Below are positions 26,173 through 38,328 of a DNA stretch of 64,000 nucleotides, piece by piece (within the stretch, counting starts at the first letter, position 1; each line of letters opens with the position of its first letter). The stretch covers positions 1 through 64,000 of the forward strand of contig NZ_QSIN01000005.1 in assembly GCF_003469205.1 (NCBI RefSeq). The letters are read 5' to 3'. The notes beneath the pieces were generated by a model that saw only the letters and a list, made by a program, of their open reading frames with translations, was not told the origin of the DNA and made no database searches. This DNA comes from Collinsella sp. AM33-4BH. GTDB lineage: Bacteria; Actinomycetota; Coriobacteriia; Coriobacteriales; Coriobacteriaceae. Both the position numbers and the translations under genes were made by a program.

Positions 26173-27279
26173 ATGACCATGTTCGCCCGCGATCTTTCCG
26201 TCGCGCACTACCGCAGCTTCGATAGCTATCACCTTGCCCTGGACGAGGGCGTGACGATACTTGCGGGACCCAACGCGGCGGGAAAGACCAATCTCATAGA
26301 GGCGCTGCAGCTGCTGACGAGCGGCGCCTCGTTTAGGCATCCGACCGCAGCCGAGCTCGTCCATGACGGCGTGGGCTCGTGCAAGATCGAGCTGAGGCTC
26401 GAGGGCGACGGCCGCGTGCTTGATATGGGATTGAGCGCGGAGGACGGTAAGCGCTCGTTTAGCCGCAACGGCAAGAGATGCTCTGCCGCCGGTGTGCGCG
26501 GGGTTCTTCCGAGCGTGCTGTTTTGCCCCGACCATCTGGACATGGTTAAGCGTGGCGCCAGTGTGCGCCGCGCCGCCCTCGATGACTTTGGCATGCAACT
26601 GAGCGCACGCTATGCCGATCTTGCGAGCACCTATGGGCGCTGCGTGACCCAGCGTAACGCCTTGCTCAAGGAGACCTGGTGCTGCCGCGAGATGCTCGGC
26701 GCGTGGAACGATTCGATTGCCCGCGCGGGCTCGGCCCTGCTCGTGCACCGGTTGGCCCTGCTCGACCGGCTGGCGGGCCATGTGCACACTGCCTACGGGC
26801 AAGTAGCGTCAGGTGAGGCCGCCAACGTGACCTATGCGTCCACGCTGGGGGCTTTGCCCCAGGTCGAGGATCGCGAAGAGCTGAAGGGTTGGGCGTACGA
26901 GCGCATGCTGGCCGCCCTTGACGAGCATGCCGACGAGGAAATTCGCCGCGGCGTGACGTTGGTGGGACCGCATCGCGACGAGATTGAGTTTACCGTGGCG
27001 GGTCGCTCCGCCCGTTCATTTGCCAGCCAAGGACAGCAGCGCACGCTGGTGCTGTCCTGGAAGGTGGCCGAGGTTGCCGTGGCTCGCGATGTCCTGGGCA
27101 CCGCCCCACTGCTGCTTTTGGACGACGTGATGAGCGAGCTCGACGGCGAGCGTCGCGGCGCTTTCCTGCGGCTGATCGGCGATGATATCCAGACGGTCAT
27201 AACCACGACCAACCTGGGGTACTTTACCGATGACCTGCTTGATCGAGCCAAGGTGGTGAGCATGGGTGAGACGTGCTAA
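26173..27279 (+). CDS. recF: DNA replication and repair protein RecF
   Basis: 368 residues, SMC-like ABC ATPase that helps load RecA at gaps. Walker A GPNAAGKTNLIEAL (about 33-46), signature FASQGQQRTLVLSWKVAE, Walker B LLLLDDVMSELD. It follows dnaN after nine bases. The ribosome binding site is weak, so translation probably relies on coupling. An ATG two codons later is an equal alternative. Confidence 0.95.
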   Translation: MTMFARDLSVAHYRSFDSYHLALDEGVTILAGPNAAGKTNLIEALQLLTSGASFRHPTAAELVHDGVGSCKIELRLEGDGRVLDMGLSAEDGKRSFSRNGKRCSAAGVRGVLPSVLFCPDHLDMVKRGASVRRAALDDFGMQLSARYADLASTYGRCVTQRNALLKETWCCREMLGAWNDSIARAGSALLVHRLALLDRLAGHVHTAYGQVASGEAANVTYASTLGALPQVEDREELKGWAYERMLAALDEHADEEIRRGVTLVGPHRDEIEFTVAGRSARSFASQGQQRTLVLSWKVAEVAVARDVLGTAPLLLLDDVMSELDGERRGAFLRLIGDDIQTVITTTNLGYFTDDLLDRAKVVSMGETC

Positions 27280-27829
27280 TTACGAGCGCGAGAGCGAGAC
27301 AGTCGCCTTCAGCGGGTTTTTGAACGCAGAGCGCCAGCGCATCCTGGCGGCTGCAACGCCTAAGCGCCGTGCGCAGATGGAGGCCGCCGAGGAGTCGCGC
27401 ACGGTCTATCGCGCATGGAACGCGGTGTGCTCGGGCACGCGCGAGGGGCGGCATGTGACGGGACTGCGCTACCTGCCCGAGTCCAATGAGCTGCTGGTGT
27501 ATCTCGACTCGCCCTCGTGGACGCAGGAAATGACGCTGTTGCGCGAGATCATCCGCGCGCGCATGGAGCGCGCCGGTGCGCATGTGGACGGCCTGGTGTT
27601 CAAAACCACCGCGCCCGGTCACACGCCGCCCGCCGCCAAGGAGCGCCTGCGCCCGGCGACGACCGAGCGCCCGCCGGCCCCGCACGCCGACCTAAGTGAG
27701 GCCGAGTGCACCGAGATCGAGCGCCAGGTGGCGCCCATCGAAGACCAAAAACTGCGCGAGGCCCTCGAGAATGCCATGAGAGCCAGTGCCGAGTGGGCCA
27801 AGGGCGTGCAAAGCAAAAAAGAGCCTTAA
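27266..27829 (+). CDS. DUF721 protein, DciA-like helicase-loading factor
   Basis: 187 residues with a DUF721 core in the middle (about 45-115: VYRAWNAVCSGTREGRHV, LLVYLDSPSWTQEMTLLREIIRARM). DUF721/DciA proteins are the ancestral loaders or partners of the replicative helicase DnaB where DnaC/DnaI is absent. No dnaC/dnaI-like gene is seen here, and the position between recF and gyrB is the actinobacterial one. GTG start overlaps recF by 14 bases. The C-terminal third is Pro/Ala/Glu-rich with a short predicted helix. The name dciA is likely, but rests on family assignment and context. Confidence 0.8.
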   Translation: MRRANYERESETVAFSGFLNAERQRILAAATPKRRAQMEAAEESRTVYRAWNAVCSGTREGRHVTGLRYLPESNELLVYLDSPSWTQEMTLLREIIRARMERAGAHVDGLVFKTTAPGHTPPAAKERLRPATTERPPAPHADLSEAECTEIERQVAPIEDQKLREALENAMRASAEWAKGVQSKKEP

Positions 27830-27857
27830 ATCGCATCTGGTGGCCTTGTAGAGCCAA

Positions 27858-27885
27858 ATACCCTCGGTCCCGAGGGTATTTTTTT
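27858..27885 (+). terminator. Terminator after the dnaN-recF-dciA run
   Basis: ATACCCTCGG and CCGAGGGTAT form a 10-bp stem with a tight loop, followed by TTTTTT. Confidence 0.85.
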
Positions 27886-27892
27886 ACGATAA

Positions 27893-29965
<2,073 letters not shown>

Positions 29966-29971
29966 CCTGTT

Positions 29972-30072
29972 CGGCTTTCCCAGCCACCGCACCTTCGCCC
30001 TCAATCGTCGGTCGCGTACCCAAGTACGCTTCCCTCCTCTTTCGAGCGAATCTGCGGCACCTGGAAAAGCCG
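29972..30072. repeat. Long imperfect palindrome between gyrB and gyrA (core family 1)
   Basis: Arms CGGCTTTCCCAG and CTGGAAAAGCCG bracket a conserved core at 30001-30043 containing GTCGCGTACC and AAGTACGC. The core matches the one at 48278-48320 at about 39 of 43 bases, while the arms differ in sequence but stay complementary. Confidence 0.7.
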
Positions 30073-30121
30073 TCTCCGTGGCAGGATGATTAATGGACCA
30101 CGCAAACCATGAGGAGGTAAC

Positions 30122-32863
30122 GTGGCAGACGATATCAACAATAACGAGGGTATGGGCGAGGCCGGCGATGCCGGCATGCCCGACGATCTGAAGCGCCTGC
30201 TTGCCCGTGCTGAGCAGGGCGAGGACGGCGATCCGGACGCTTATAACCCCGATGCCGATGATGATGAGGAAGAAGACGACGACGGCGAGCTCGAGGAGAG
30301 CTTTGGCGAAGTCGACCGTGGCGCCTCGGCCGGCGAGGATATCAATGGCGGCCAGCTCCAGATTTCGGAGTTCGGCCGTGAGATGAAACAGTCGTTCATC
30401 GAGTATTCGATGTCGGTCATCACGGCGCGCGCCCTGCCGGACGTGCGCGACGGCCTAAAGCCGGTTCACCGCCGCATTCTGTACGCGATGAACGAGAGCG
30501 GCATCTACCCCAACCGTCCGCACAAGAAGTCGGCCTGGACGGTCGGCGAAGTTATCGGCAAGTACCATCCGCATGGTGACTCCGCGGTCTACGAGGCAAT
30601 GGTTCGCCTGGCGCAGTGGTTCTCCATGCGCACGCCGCTCATCGACGGCCACGGCAACTTCGGCAACATCGACGGCGACGGCGCCGCTGCCATGCGTTAC
30701 ACCGAGAGCCGCCTGGCAAAGCCCGCCATGGAGCTGCTGCGTGACCTGCAGAAGGATACCGTCGACTGGCAGCCCAACTACGACGAATCGCTCGCCGAGC
30801 CTCAGGCGCTGCCTGCGCGCTTCCCCAACCTGCTGGTCAACGGCAGCCAGGGCATCGCCGTCGGCATGGCCACCAATATCGCCCCGCATAACCTCACCGA
30901 GGCGATCGAGGCAACCTGCTACCTGATCGATAATCCCGACGCCACTGTCGACGAGCTCATGCAGATCATGCCCGGTCCGGACTTCCCCACCGGCGCCATC
31001 ATCATGGGCAGCGCCGGCATTAAGCAGAGCTACGAGACCGGCCGCGGCTCCATTACCGTGCGCGCCAAGGCCCACGTGGAATCCACCAAGACCGGCCGCA
31101 ACCGCCTGGTCTTTACCGAGATTCCCTACATGGTCAACAAGGGCACCCTGCAGGAGAAGATCGCCCAGCTCGTCAACGACAAGCGCATCGAGGGCATCTC
31201 GGACATGCGCGATGAGTCCAACCAGAAGGGTATCCGTCTGGTCATCGAACTCAAGAAGGGCGTCATCCCGCAGGTCGTGCTCAACAACCTGTACAAGTAC
31301 ACCTCGCTGCAGGCGACCTTTGGCGCCAACAACCTGGCGCTTGTCAACGGCGTTCCCAAATGCCTGAGCCTGCGCGAGATGCTGCAGCACTACATCGACC
31401 ACCAGGTCGACGTCGTCACCCGCCGCACCCGCTTCGACCTTAAGAAGGCCCAGGCCCGCGCGCATATCCTTGAGGGCTACCTGATGGCCCTTGACCATAT
31501 CGACGAGGTCATCAGCATCATCCGCTCCTCGCAGACTGATTCCGAGGCCAGCAGCCGCCTGATCGAGCGCTTTGGCTTTACGCCCGAGCAGACCACGGCC
31601 ATCCTCGAGATGAAGCTGCGCCGCCTGACCGGCCTGGAGCGCGACAAGATTCAGGAAGAGCTGGACGGCTTGCGCCGCGCCATCGCCTACTACGAGGACC
31701 TGCTGGCGCACGAGGAGAAGATCCTGGGCGTCATTAAGGAAGAGATGCGCGAGATCTCCAAGAAGTTCGGCGATAAGCGCCGCACCGAGATCAGCCATGT
31801 CGAGAAGGACCTGGACGTCGAGGACCTCATTGCCGATGAGGACATGGTCGTGACCATCACCCACACCGGCTATGTCAAGCGCATCCCGGTGGCCGCCTAC
31901 CGCGCCCAGAAGCGCGGCGGCAAGGGCGTGTCGGGCGTCAACCTCAAAGAGGACGACGTCATCGACGAGATGTTCATCGCGTCCACGCACGAGTACGTGC
32001 TGTTCTTCTCGAGCAAGGGTAAGGTCTATCGCCTGAAGGTGCACGAGCTGCCGGTGGGTACGCGCCAGGCGCGCGGTACCGCAATCGTCAACCTGCTGCC
32101 CTTCGAGGAGGGCGAGAAGATCGCGAGCGTCATCAGCTGCCGCGAGTTCCCTGCCGACGAGTACCTGATGTTTGCCACCAAGAGCGGCATGGTCAAGAAG
32201 ACCGTAATGAGCGCATATGACCGCAGCCGCCGCGACGGCCTGATCGCTATCAACCTGCGTGACGACGACGCGCTGCTGAACGTGCGCCGCGTGCGCGAGG
32301 GCGACAAGATTATCCTGGCCACCACCGCGGGCAAGGCGATCATGTTCTCCGAGGAGCAGGTGCGCGCCACCGGCCGCGATACTAGCGGCGTTCGCGGTAT
32401 CGGTATGAAGGACGGCGTGAGCGTTCTGGGCATGGAAGTCACTAACGGCAACGGCGATCTATTCGTCATCACCGAGCGCGGCTACGGCAAGCGCACGCCG
32501 GTCGCGGACTACCCGGAGCAGAATCGCGGCGGCCAGGGCGTCTACACCATCCAAATGACCGAGCGTAAGGGCAACCTCGCGGCCATGAAGACGGTGGGCC
32601 CGCAGCACGAGTTGTTCATCGTGACGGAGGGCGCGACGGTCATTCGCGTCAAGACCGATGAGATTAGCCAGACTGGCCGCGCTACCCAGGGCGTCAAGAT
32701 GATGACCGTCGACGACAACGACCGCATCTGCGCCGTAGCCCGCATGACAGCCGCCAAGGAGAAGCCCGAAGGCGAAGGCGCCGAGGCCGCAACCGACGTC
32801 GAAGAGGCCCCAGTCGACCTAGGCGACGGCAACGACATGCCAGAGGATCTCCTAGACGAGTAA
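30122..32863 (+). CDS. gyrA: DNA gyrase subunit A with acidic N- and C-terminal extensions
   Basis: 913 residues. The usual GyrA start corresponds to about residue 80 ([20 protein letters not shown]); before it lies an acidic extension with runs of Asp and Glu (about 40-65). The active-site tyrosine is in MRYTESRLA. The quinolone-resistance region reads [17 protein letters not shown]: the serine at the position of E. coli Ser83 is present, and Glu replaces Asp87, as is common in Gram-positives. The GyrA box QKRGGKGV supports a supercoiling C-terminal domain. The tail (about 875-913) is acidic. GTG with GAGGAGG upstream. The long gap from gyrB is filled by a palindrome. Confidence 0.97.
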   Translation: MADDINNNEGMGEAGDAGMPDDLKRLLARAEQGEDGDPDAYNPDADDDEEEDDDGELEESFGEVDRGASAGEDINGGQLQISEFGREMKQSFIEYSMSVITARALPDVRDGLKPVHRRILYAMNESGIYPNRPHKKSAWTVGEVIGKYHPHGDSAVYEAMVRLAQWFSMRTPLIDGHGNFGNIDGDGAAAMRYTESRLAKPAMELLRDLQKDTVDWQPNYDESLAEPQALPARFPNLLVNGSQGIAVGMATNIAPHNLTEAIEATCYLIDNPDATVDELMQIMPGPDFPTGAIIMGSAGIKQSYETGRGSITVRAKAHVESTKTGRNRLVFTEIPYMVNKGTLQEKIAQLVNDKRIEGISDMRDESNQKGIRLVIELKKGVIPQVVLNNLYKYTSLQATFGANNLALVNGVPKCLSLREMLQHYIDHQVDVVTRRTRFDLKKAQARAHILEGYLMALDHIDEVISIIRSSQTDSEASSRLIERFGFTPEQTTAILEMKLRRLTGLERDKIQEELDGLRRAIAYYEDLLAHEEKILGVIKEEMREISKKFGDKRRTEISHVEKDLDVEDLIADEDMVVTITHTGYVKRIPVAAYRAQKRGGKGVSGVNLKEDDVIDEMFIASTHEYVLFFSSKGKVYRLKVHELPVGTRQARGTAIVNLLPFEEGEKIASVISCREFPADEYLMFATKSGMVKKTVMSAYDRSRRDGLIAINLRDDDALLNVRRVREGDKIILATTAGKAIMFSEEQVRATGRDTSGVRGIGMKDGVSVLGMEVTNGNGDLFVITERGYGKRTPVADYPEQNRGGQGVYTIQMTERKGNLAAMKTVGPQHELFIVTEGATVIRVKTDEISQTGRATQGVKMMTVDDNDRICAVARMTAAKEKPEGEGAEAATDVEEAPVDLGDGNDMPEDLLDE

Positions 32864-32903
32864 GAGGCCCTAGCTGGTAAAAATCATCAGACCCCTTACA
32901 TCG

Positions 32904-32936
32904 GCGGTCGGCGCACTGCGCGCCGACCGCTTTTTT
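32904..32936 (+). terminator. Terminator of gyrA
   Basis: GCGGTCGGCGC/GCGCCGACCGC, an 11-bp perfect stem, then TTTTTT. Confidence 0.92.
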
Positions 32937-32954
32937 GACAATCTTGAACCTCGC

Positions 32955-33090
32955 GTCGGCCCCGGCTGCCCGGCGGCATACGAAGTCGATCGCGAGTTCC
33001 GCACGAGCCGGAGAGCACTTAATGTGCTCTCCGTGCGAGCAGGACTGTCCGAGCAGGCGACTTCGCATGCCGCCGGGCAGCCGGGCCGAC
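32955..33090. repeat. Large cruciform-forming palindrome between gyrA and the tRNA cluster
   Basis: The 34-base left arm (32955-32988) and 33-base right arm (33058-33090) are nearly perfect complements (GTCGGCCCGGCTGCCCGGCG ... ). Inside is a perfect 10-bp hairpin CGGAGAGCAC/GTGCTCTCCG (33009-33033). It follows the gyrA terminator, so it is probably not needed for termination. Confidence 0.75.
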
Positions 33091-33117
33091 ACCCCTCAAA
33101 GATTTTCAAAAAAGTTG

Positions 33118-33147
33118 TTGACGCGCGCGTAACGACTCGTCTAATAT
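33118..33147 (+). promoter_or_regulatory. Promoter of the tRNA-Ile/Ala/Ile cluster
   Basis: TTGACG and TAATAT separated by 18 bases, with the -10 box 14 bases before the first tRNA. Confidence 0.8.
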
Positions 33148-33161
33148 ATCCCTTGCGCGAT

Positions 33162-33238
33162 GGACCTGTAGCTCAGTTGGTTAGAGCGTCCGGCTGATAA
33201 CCGGGAGGTCACAAGTTCGAATCTTGTCAGGTCCACCA
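33162..33238 (+). tRNA. tRNA-Ile (anticodon GAT), copy 1
   Basis: 77 bases, acceptor GGACCTG/CAGGTCC, anticodon loop CTGATAA, T-loop TTCGAAT and encoded CCA. Confidence 0.97.
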
Positions 33239-33249
33239 CTTTCTTTCGC

Positions 33250-33294
33250 AATAAACACCCCAGCGAGAGCCGAGTCGCCGCTGGGGTGTTTATT
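33250..33294 (+). terminator. Strong hairpin between tRNA-Ile and tRNA-Ala
   Basis: A perfect 16-bp stem AATAAACACCCCAGCG/CGCTGGGGTGTTTATT around 13 bases. It could terminate after tRNA-Ile, or serve as a processing signal, since no separate promoter for tRNA-Ala is obvious. Confidence 0.65.
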
Positions 33295-33305
33295 ACTGTC
33301 TCCGT

Positions 33306-33381
33306 GGGGGTTTAGCTCAGCTGGGAGAGCGCGGGCTTTGCAAGCCTGAGGTCAGGGGTTCGATCCCCCTAACCTCCACCA
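33306..33381 (+). tRNA. tRNA-Ala (anticodon TGC)
   Basis: 76 bases, acceptor GGGGGTT/AACCTCC with the alanine-identity G3-U70 wobble pair, anticodon loop TTTGCAA, encoded CCA. It sits between two identical tRNA-Ile genes. Confidence 0.97.
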
Positions 33382-33385
33382 TGAT

Positions 33386-33462
33386 GGACCTGTAGCTCAG
33401 TTGGTTAGAGCGTCCGGCTGATAACCGGGAGGTCACAAGTTCGAATCTTGTCAGGTCCACCA
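33386..33462 (+). tRNA. tRNA-Ile (anticodon GAT), copy 2
   Basis: Identical over all 77 bases to copy 1 at 33162-33238, four bases after tRNA-Ala. Confidence 0.97.
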
Positions 33463-33476
33463 TCAAAACTGTGAAG

Positions 33477-33506
33477 AGCCCTGGGGCGTTGCCTCGGGGC
33501 TTTTTT
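33477..33506 (+). terminator. Terminator of the tRNA cluster
   Basis: GCCCTGGGGC and GCCTCGGGGC pair over 10 bases with two G-T wobbles and are followed by TTTTTT. Confidence 0.85.
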
Positions 33507-33534
33507 CTTGTCTGCGATAAATCTCATTTTGGTT

Positions 33535-33564
33535 TTGTGTGCTGTGCGAAAGATTGGGTAGTAT
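33535..33564 (+). promoter_or_regulatory. Probable promoter of the DUF151 gene
   Basis: TTGTGT and TAGTAT 18 bases apart, 56 bases upstream of the start codon. Confidence 0.5.
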
Positions 33565-33620
33565 AGCTATTCAATGCGGCGGGCTGCCGCGTGTTAACCG
33601 CTACGTACCGGAGGTGTTCC

Positions 33621-34121
33621 ATGGTTCGTGTCGACATAGAGACCATCGTCATGGCCGCCGGTCCCGTGCCATCGCTTATCGTGCTTCGTGAGCGCAGCAG
33701 CAAATCGGACTCGCCCGCGCCGCTGCGTTCCCTTTCCATTCAGACTGGTTCGTTTGAGGCTGCGGCAATCAGCCGTGGCATCGATAGCGGCCGAGCCGAG
33801 CGCCCGATTACCCATGACCTGTTGCTCGATACTGTTGGCGCCCTGGGCGCCAAGCTCGAGCGCATCGAGATCGTTCGCGCCGAGCCGCCGGTGTTCTACG
33901 CGACGATCGTCGTACTGGCCGATGGTGACGAGTGCAAGATCGACGCCCGTCCCAGTGATGCCATTGCTCTTGCCGTGCGCAGCAATGCCCCCATGTTTGT
34001 GGAGGACGACATCATGAATCGCCTGGGCACTGTTTCTACCCACGCCGAGGAAGTCGACGACGAGCAGGAGTTCGAGAAGTTCGACGAGTTCGTCCATACG
34101 CTCTCCCCCGATGATTTCTAA
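33621..34121 (+). CDS. Bifunctional nuclease domain (DUF151) protein
   Basis: 166 residues. The BFN/DUF151 fold is recognisable from IETIVMAAGPVPSLIVLRE, RPITHDLLLDTVGALGAKLERIEI, FYATIVVLADGDECKIDARPSDAIALAVRSNAPMFVEDDI. Members are described as nucleases in plants and as small conserved proteins of unclear role in bacteria. An acidic tail (EEVDDEQEFEKFDEF) follows. GGAGGTGTT precedes the ATG. The next gene starts directly at its stop codon. Confidence 0.85.
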   Translation: MVRVDIETIVMAAGPVPSLIVLRERSSKSDSPAPLRSLSIQTGSFEAAAISRGIDSGRAERPITHDLLLDTVGALGAKLERIEIVRAEPPVFYATIVVLADGDECKIDARPSDAIALAVRSNAPMFVEDDIMNRLGTVSTHAEEVDDEQEFEKFDEFVHTLSPDDF

Positions 34122-34511
34122 ATGCGGGGCGGCCAGGATGCGGAGTGTTCGCTGATGGCCGGCGGTATGTCGGCCGAGGCGGCTGTGATCGCCCGCGAGG
34201 CCCAGATGCGCTCGGAGGCTTCTGAGGCGGCTCGCATTGCCTATGTGACGCAGGCCCGCACGCTTCGCGAACGCCGCGGCTCGTTTATCAAGATGGTTGT
34301 CATCTCCGCCCTTGTCGCGGCAATCTGCTCGCGCCTTCGTGGTACAGTTGGTGCGCTTGGGTTTTCGATCTCTACGGGCCTCGTGATCTGGGGCGTGGTC
34401 GATGCGGTAATGCTGACCAGTCAGATCAAGGTGCTCGACAAGCGCGCGATGGATATGATGCGCGCCCGCGACGCTGCCGCCAAGATCGCCGCCGAGGCGC
34501 AAGAACTGTAA
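34122..34511 (+). CDS. Small membrane protein, unknown
   Basis: 129 residues from the ATG that abuts the DUF151 stop codon. Two hydrophobic segments (IKMVVISALVAAICSRL about 56-72; ALGFSISTGLVIWGVVDAVML about 77-97) are flanked by Ala/Arg/Glu-rich helices (AAVIAREAQMRSEASEAARI and KRAMDMMRARDAAAKIAAE) that could be coiled. A second start at 34155 (MAGGMSAE) has GGAG nine bases upstream and may be the true one. I do not recognise a family. Translational coupling to the DUF151 gene is likely. Confidence 0.6.
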   Translation: MRGGQDAECSLMAGGMSAEAAVIAREAQMRSEASEAARIAYVTQARTLRERRGSFIKMVVISALVAAICSRLRGTVGALGFSISTGLVIWGVVDAVMLTSQIKVLDKRAMDMMRARDAAAKIAAEAQEL

Positions 34512-34541
34512 CGACGCCAGACTCGATGGGAAGGTCTAAAG

Positions 34542-34991
34542 ATGGCACAGGATATGCAGGACGCCGGTAACGTCTCCGCCGAGCTCGACGCCATGGTGTG
34601 TGACCTGATCGGTGCGTTCTTGGACGACCTGGCCGCCGGTGAAAACCCTGGCGTGGTCGTGGCAATTGAGGATGCCGCTTCCAACCGTTATCTGGCGGCG
34701 CTCGATGAGGATGGCGAAGAGGCGTGCCTCGAGGCGGCTACCAACTTTATCTCCGAGCACAAGATGGGTCTTAAGGACGAGGGCCTGGGCCGTATCGCCC
34801 GCTATGCCATCGGCTACACCGGCTGCGTTGAGATTGATGGCGGCTATCACGATGCTCTGCTCGTGAGCTTCTTCGAAACCACGCTCGAGAGTGGTTTTTC
34901 GGCATACGTGCTGTATGAGGGCATGGGTGCCGGCGATGGTTTTATGTGGAGCGACCCTGAACCTGCAGGTGAGGAAACCCCTCTTATCTAA
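34542..34991 (+). CDS. Hypothetical cytosolic protein
   Basis: 149 residues, acidic, no signal peptide or membrane helix. AAGG precedes the ATG. Segments ISEHKMGLKDEGLGRIARYAIGY and YHDALLVSFFETTLESGFSAYVLYEG look like a compact alpha/beta domain, but I cannot name it. It lies 30 bases after the small membrane protein and upstream of typA, and probably belongs to the DUF151 unit. The 117 bases between it and typA hold no terminator that I can see. Confidence 0.65.
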   Translation: MAQDMQDAGNVSAELDAMVCDLIGAFLDDLAAGENPGVVVAIEDAASNRYLAALDEDGEEACLEAATNFISEHKMGLKDEGLGRIARYAIGYTGCVEIDGGYHDALLVSFFETTLESGFSAYVLYEGMGAGDGFMWSDPEPAGEETPLI

Positions 34992-35108
34992 AATCGCTAA
35001 AATAAACGAGTTTTCGGTAAAAGGCTCAATATTCCCGCTGAGCGTTGTGTTGCTGGGCGGGTCGCATACGCGTGCCGTTTGTATATGGATAGAAGATAGG
35101 GGAACTAC

Positions 35109-36947
<1,839 letters not shown>

Positions 36948-36975
36948 GCGCTGGGCTTTATAGCGACTAACAAGA

Positions 36976-37009
36976 AAGGGCGTCGACCGCGATGGTCGGC
37001 GCCCTTTTT
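36976..37009 (+). terminator. Terminator of typA
   Basis: GGGCGTCGACC/GGTCGGCGCCC with one G-T pair, then TTTTT. Confidence 0.88.
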
Positions 37010-37010
37010 G

Positions 37011-37069
37011 GTGCAAGGGGGACAGGTTCGCTTGCACCACCACAAAGGTGCCTGTCCCCTTTGTGGTGG
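37011..37069. repeat. Interlocking-stem repeat (REP-like)
   Basis: Three stems overlap: GTGCAAG/CTTGCAC (37011-37017 with 37031-37037), GGGGACAGG/CCTGTCCCC (37018-37026 with 37051-37059) and CCACCACAAAGG/CCTTTGTGGTGG (37037-37048 with 37058-37069). The second is incompatible with the other two, so alternative folds exist. GGGGACAGG ... CCTGTCCCC resembles REP units mobilised by Y1-type transposases in other bacteria; no transposase gene is nearby. Confidence 0.65.
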
Positions 37070-37076
37070 TTGGCGG

Positions 37077-38222
37077 CTAGGCGGTGGGGAGTTCCGGCGT
37101 ATTAGCCGGCTGTTGCGACTTGAGGTGAGCGTTGCGCCAGATGATCTGGATAACATAGCCGAGCGTGAAGACAAAGGCCACGCCGCTGATGAAATCGCCT
37201 ACGAGGGGGATTGCCGTAAGCGCGCCCGCGGCCACGCCGCCCGCGGCTGCCATGGCGTAGCGGTTCTGGTTGTGTCCGACCATGCGGGCGATCGCGCACC
37301 CCGCAAAGGCGCTCGACACCAACGCGATGCCAATAACACCGCACATGAGGGCTCCGGCAAGCGACAGACCAGCGATAGAGATAATTAGCAGTAGGACGGC
37401 GGGGACGATAGCAATCGTGCCCAGAAGACCGCTCACCCACAGGGGCATGGGGCGCTGGTGGAGCATGCCGGCGGCGCTGGCGGTTGCGCGCGGAAAGACG
37501 AGTTCGAGCAGTAGGGCGACAAAACAGGTGGAAAGCGCCGCGGCGACGATACCGCCGATGACATCGTTAACGGTGGAAGTATCTTCGTTCTCGGTGCGGT
37601 CGATCTTGAGCGCACCGACCTCGGCTCCCGCGGCGCGCTCGGGGTCCTCGGAGACGTGCGCGTTCACGGTGCCGGTGATGTGGGCGTTCTTGCCCAGGAT
37701 GAGCTTATCGGCCCAAACCTCGACATCGCCCTCGACGGTGCCATCGATAGTCACCGTATCGCCCGCAAGCGCTGCCGACTTGGTAGAGCCGCGCAGGGCA
37801 ACCGTCTCGCCTATCGCATAGAAACAGTTGGCGGTGCTGTCGGAATTGAGCACGACATGCTGGCCGGCAACGGTCACGCTGCCATCAACCGTAGTCTTGG
37901 CAATGTCGATGGTGCGCGCCGCCAAGCGGACGGCGCCGCCCACCGTGCAGTCGCGGATGGAGAGGCTCTCGCCTGCTGCAATTATGTCGCGGCCGATGGA
38001 CGCATCGTCCAAGTTGAGGGCCTGACCTGCCCAGTACAGGTCACCTTCGACGCCGGACGAATTGGCGTCATTGTCGGTCGCAAGTACGTTGCCTGCGGTG
38101 TCTGTGCCGGCGAACGACGCCGTGGGAAGCGCGGTGATCGCCAGCGCGATGAGTGCGAATAGGATGGTGATGCGGCCCCACGCTTTACAGCGCTGGGTCG
38201 ACGGGAATTGATTGCGGGGCAT
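37077..38222 (-). CDS. Secreted/membrane protein with bactofilin-like beta-helix and C-terminal membrane segments
   Basis: 381 residues from ATG (MPRNQFPSTQRC). An N-terminal signal or anchor (about 15-35, ITILFALIALAITALPTASFAG), then short repeated strands (DLYWAGQALNLDDASIGRDI, IRDCTVGGAVRLAA, KTTVDGSVTVAG, TVEGDVEVWADKLILGKNAHITGTVNA) resembling a bactofilin/polymer-forming beta-solenoid. Three to four hydrophobic helices follow (about 215-365). Membrane proteins of this layout are common in Gram-positives, and may organise the envelope; function unproven. AAGGA seven bases before the ATG decides the start over a 16-codon longer frame. Confidence 0.7.
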   Translation of the reverse strand: MPRNQFPSTQRCKAWGRITILFALIALAITALPTASFAGTDTAGNVLATDNDANSSGVEGDLYWAGQALNLDDASIGRDIIAAGESLSIRDCTVGGAVRLAARTIDIAKTTVDGSVTVAGQHVVLNSDSTANCFYAIGETVALRGSTKSAALAGDTVTIDGTVEGDVEVWADKLILGKNAHITGTVNAHVSEDPERAAGAEVGALKIDRTENEDTSTVNDVIGGIVAAALSTCFVALLLELVFPRATASAAGMLHQRPMPLWVSGLLGTIAIVPAVLLLIISIAGLSLAGALMCGVIGIALVSSAFAGCAIARMVGHNQNRYAMAAAGGVAAGALTAIPLVGDFISGVAFVFTLGYVIQIIWRNAHLKSQQPANTPELPTA

Positions 38223-38328
38223 AGTGAATCCTTCGTTAGATGCTCGATATGCATCTAACAGGGTACCCAACGCGTGGGCGCTCTAAAAGAACCTCTCGGT
38301 TGTATTTCGAAGGATGAGCCCGCGCAAT

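Noticed and set aside
24805..26802. 665-residue minus-strand frame over dnaN and recF
   Set aside because: Mirror of strongly conserved genes; no motif and crosses the oriC AT-rich region.
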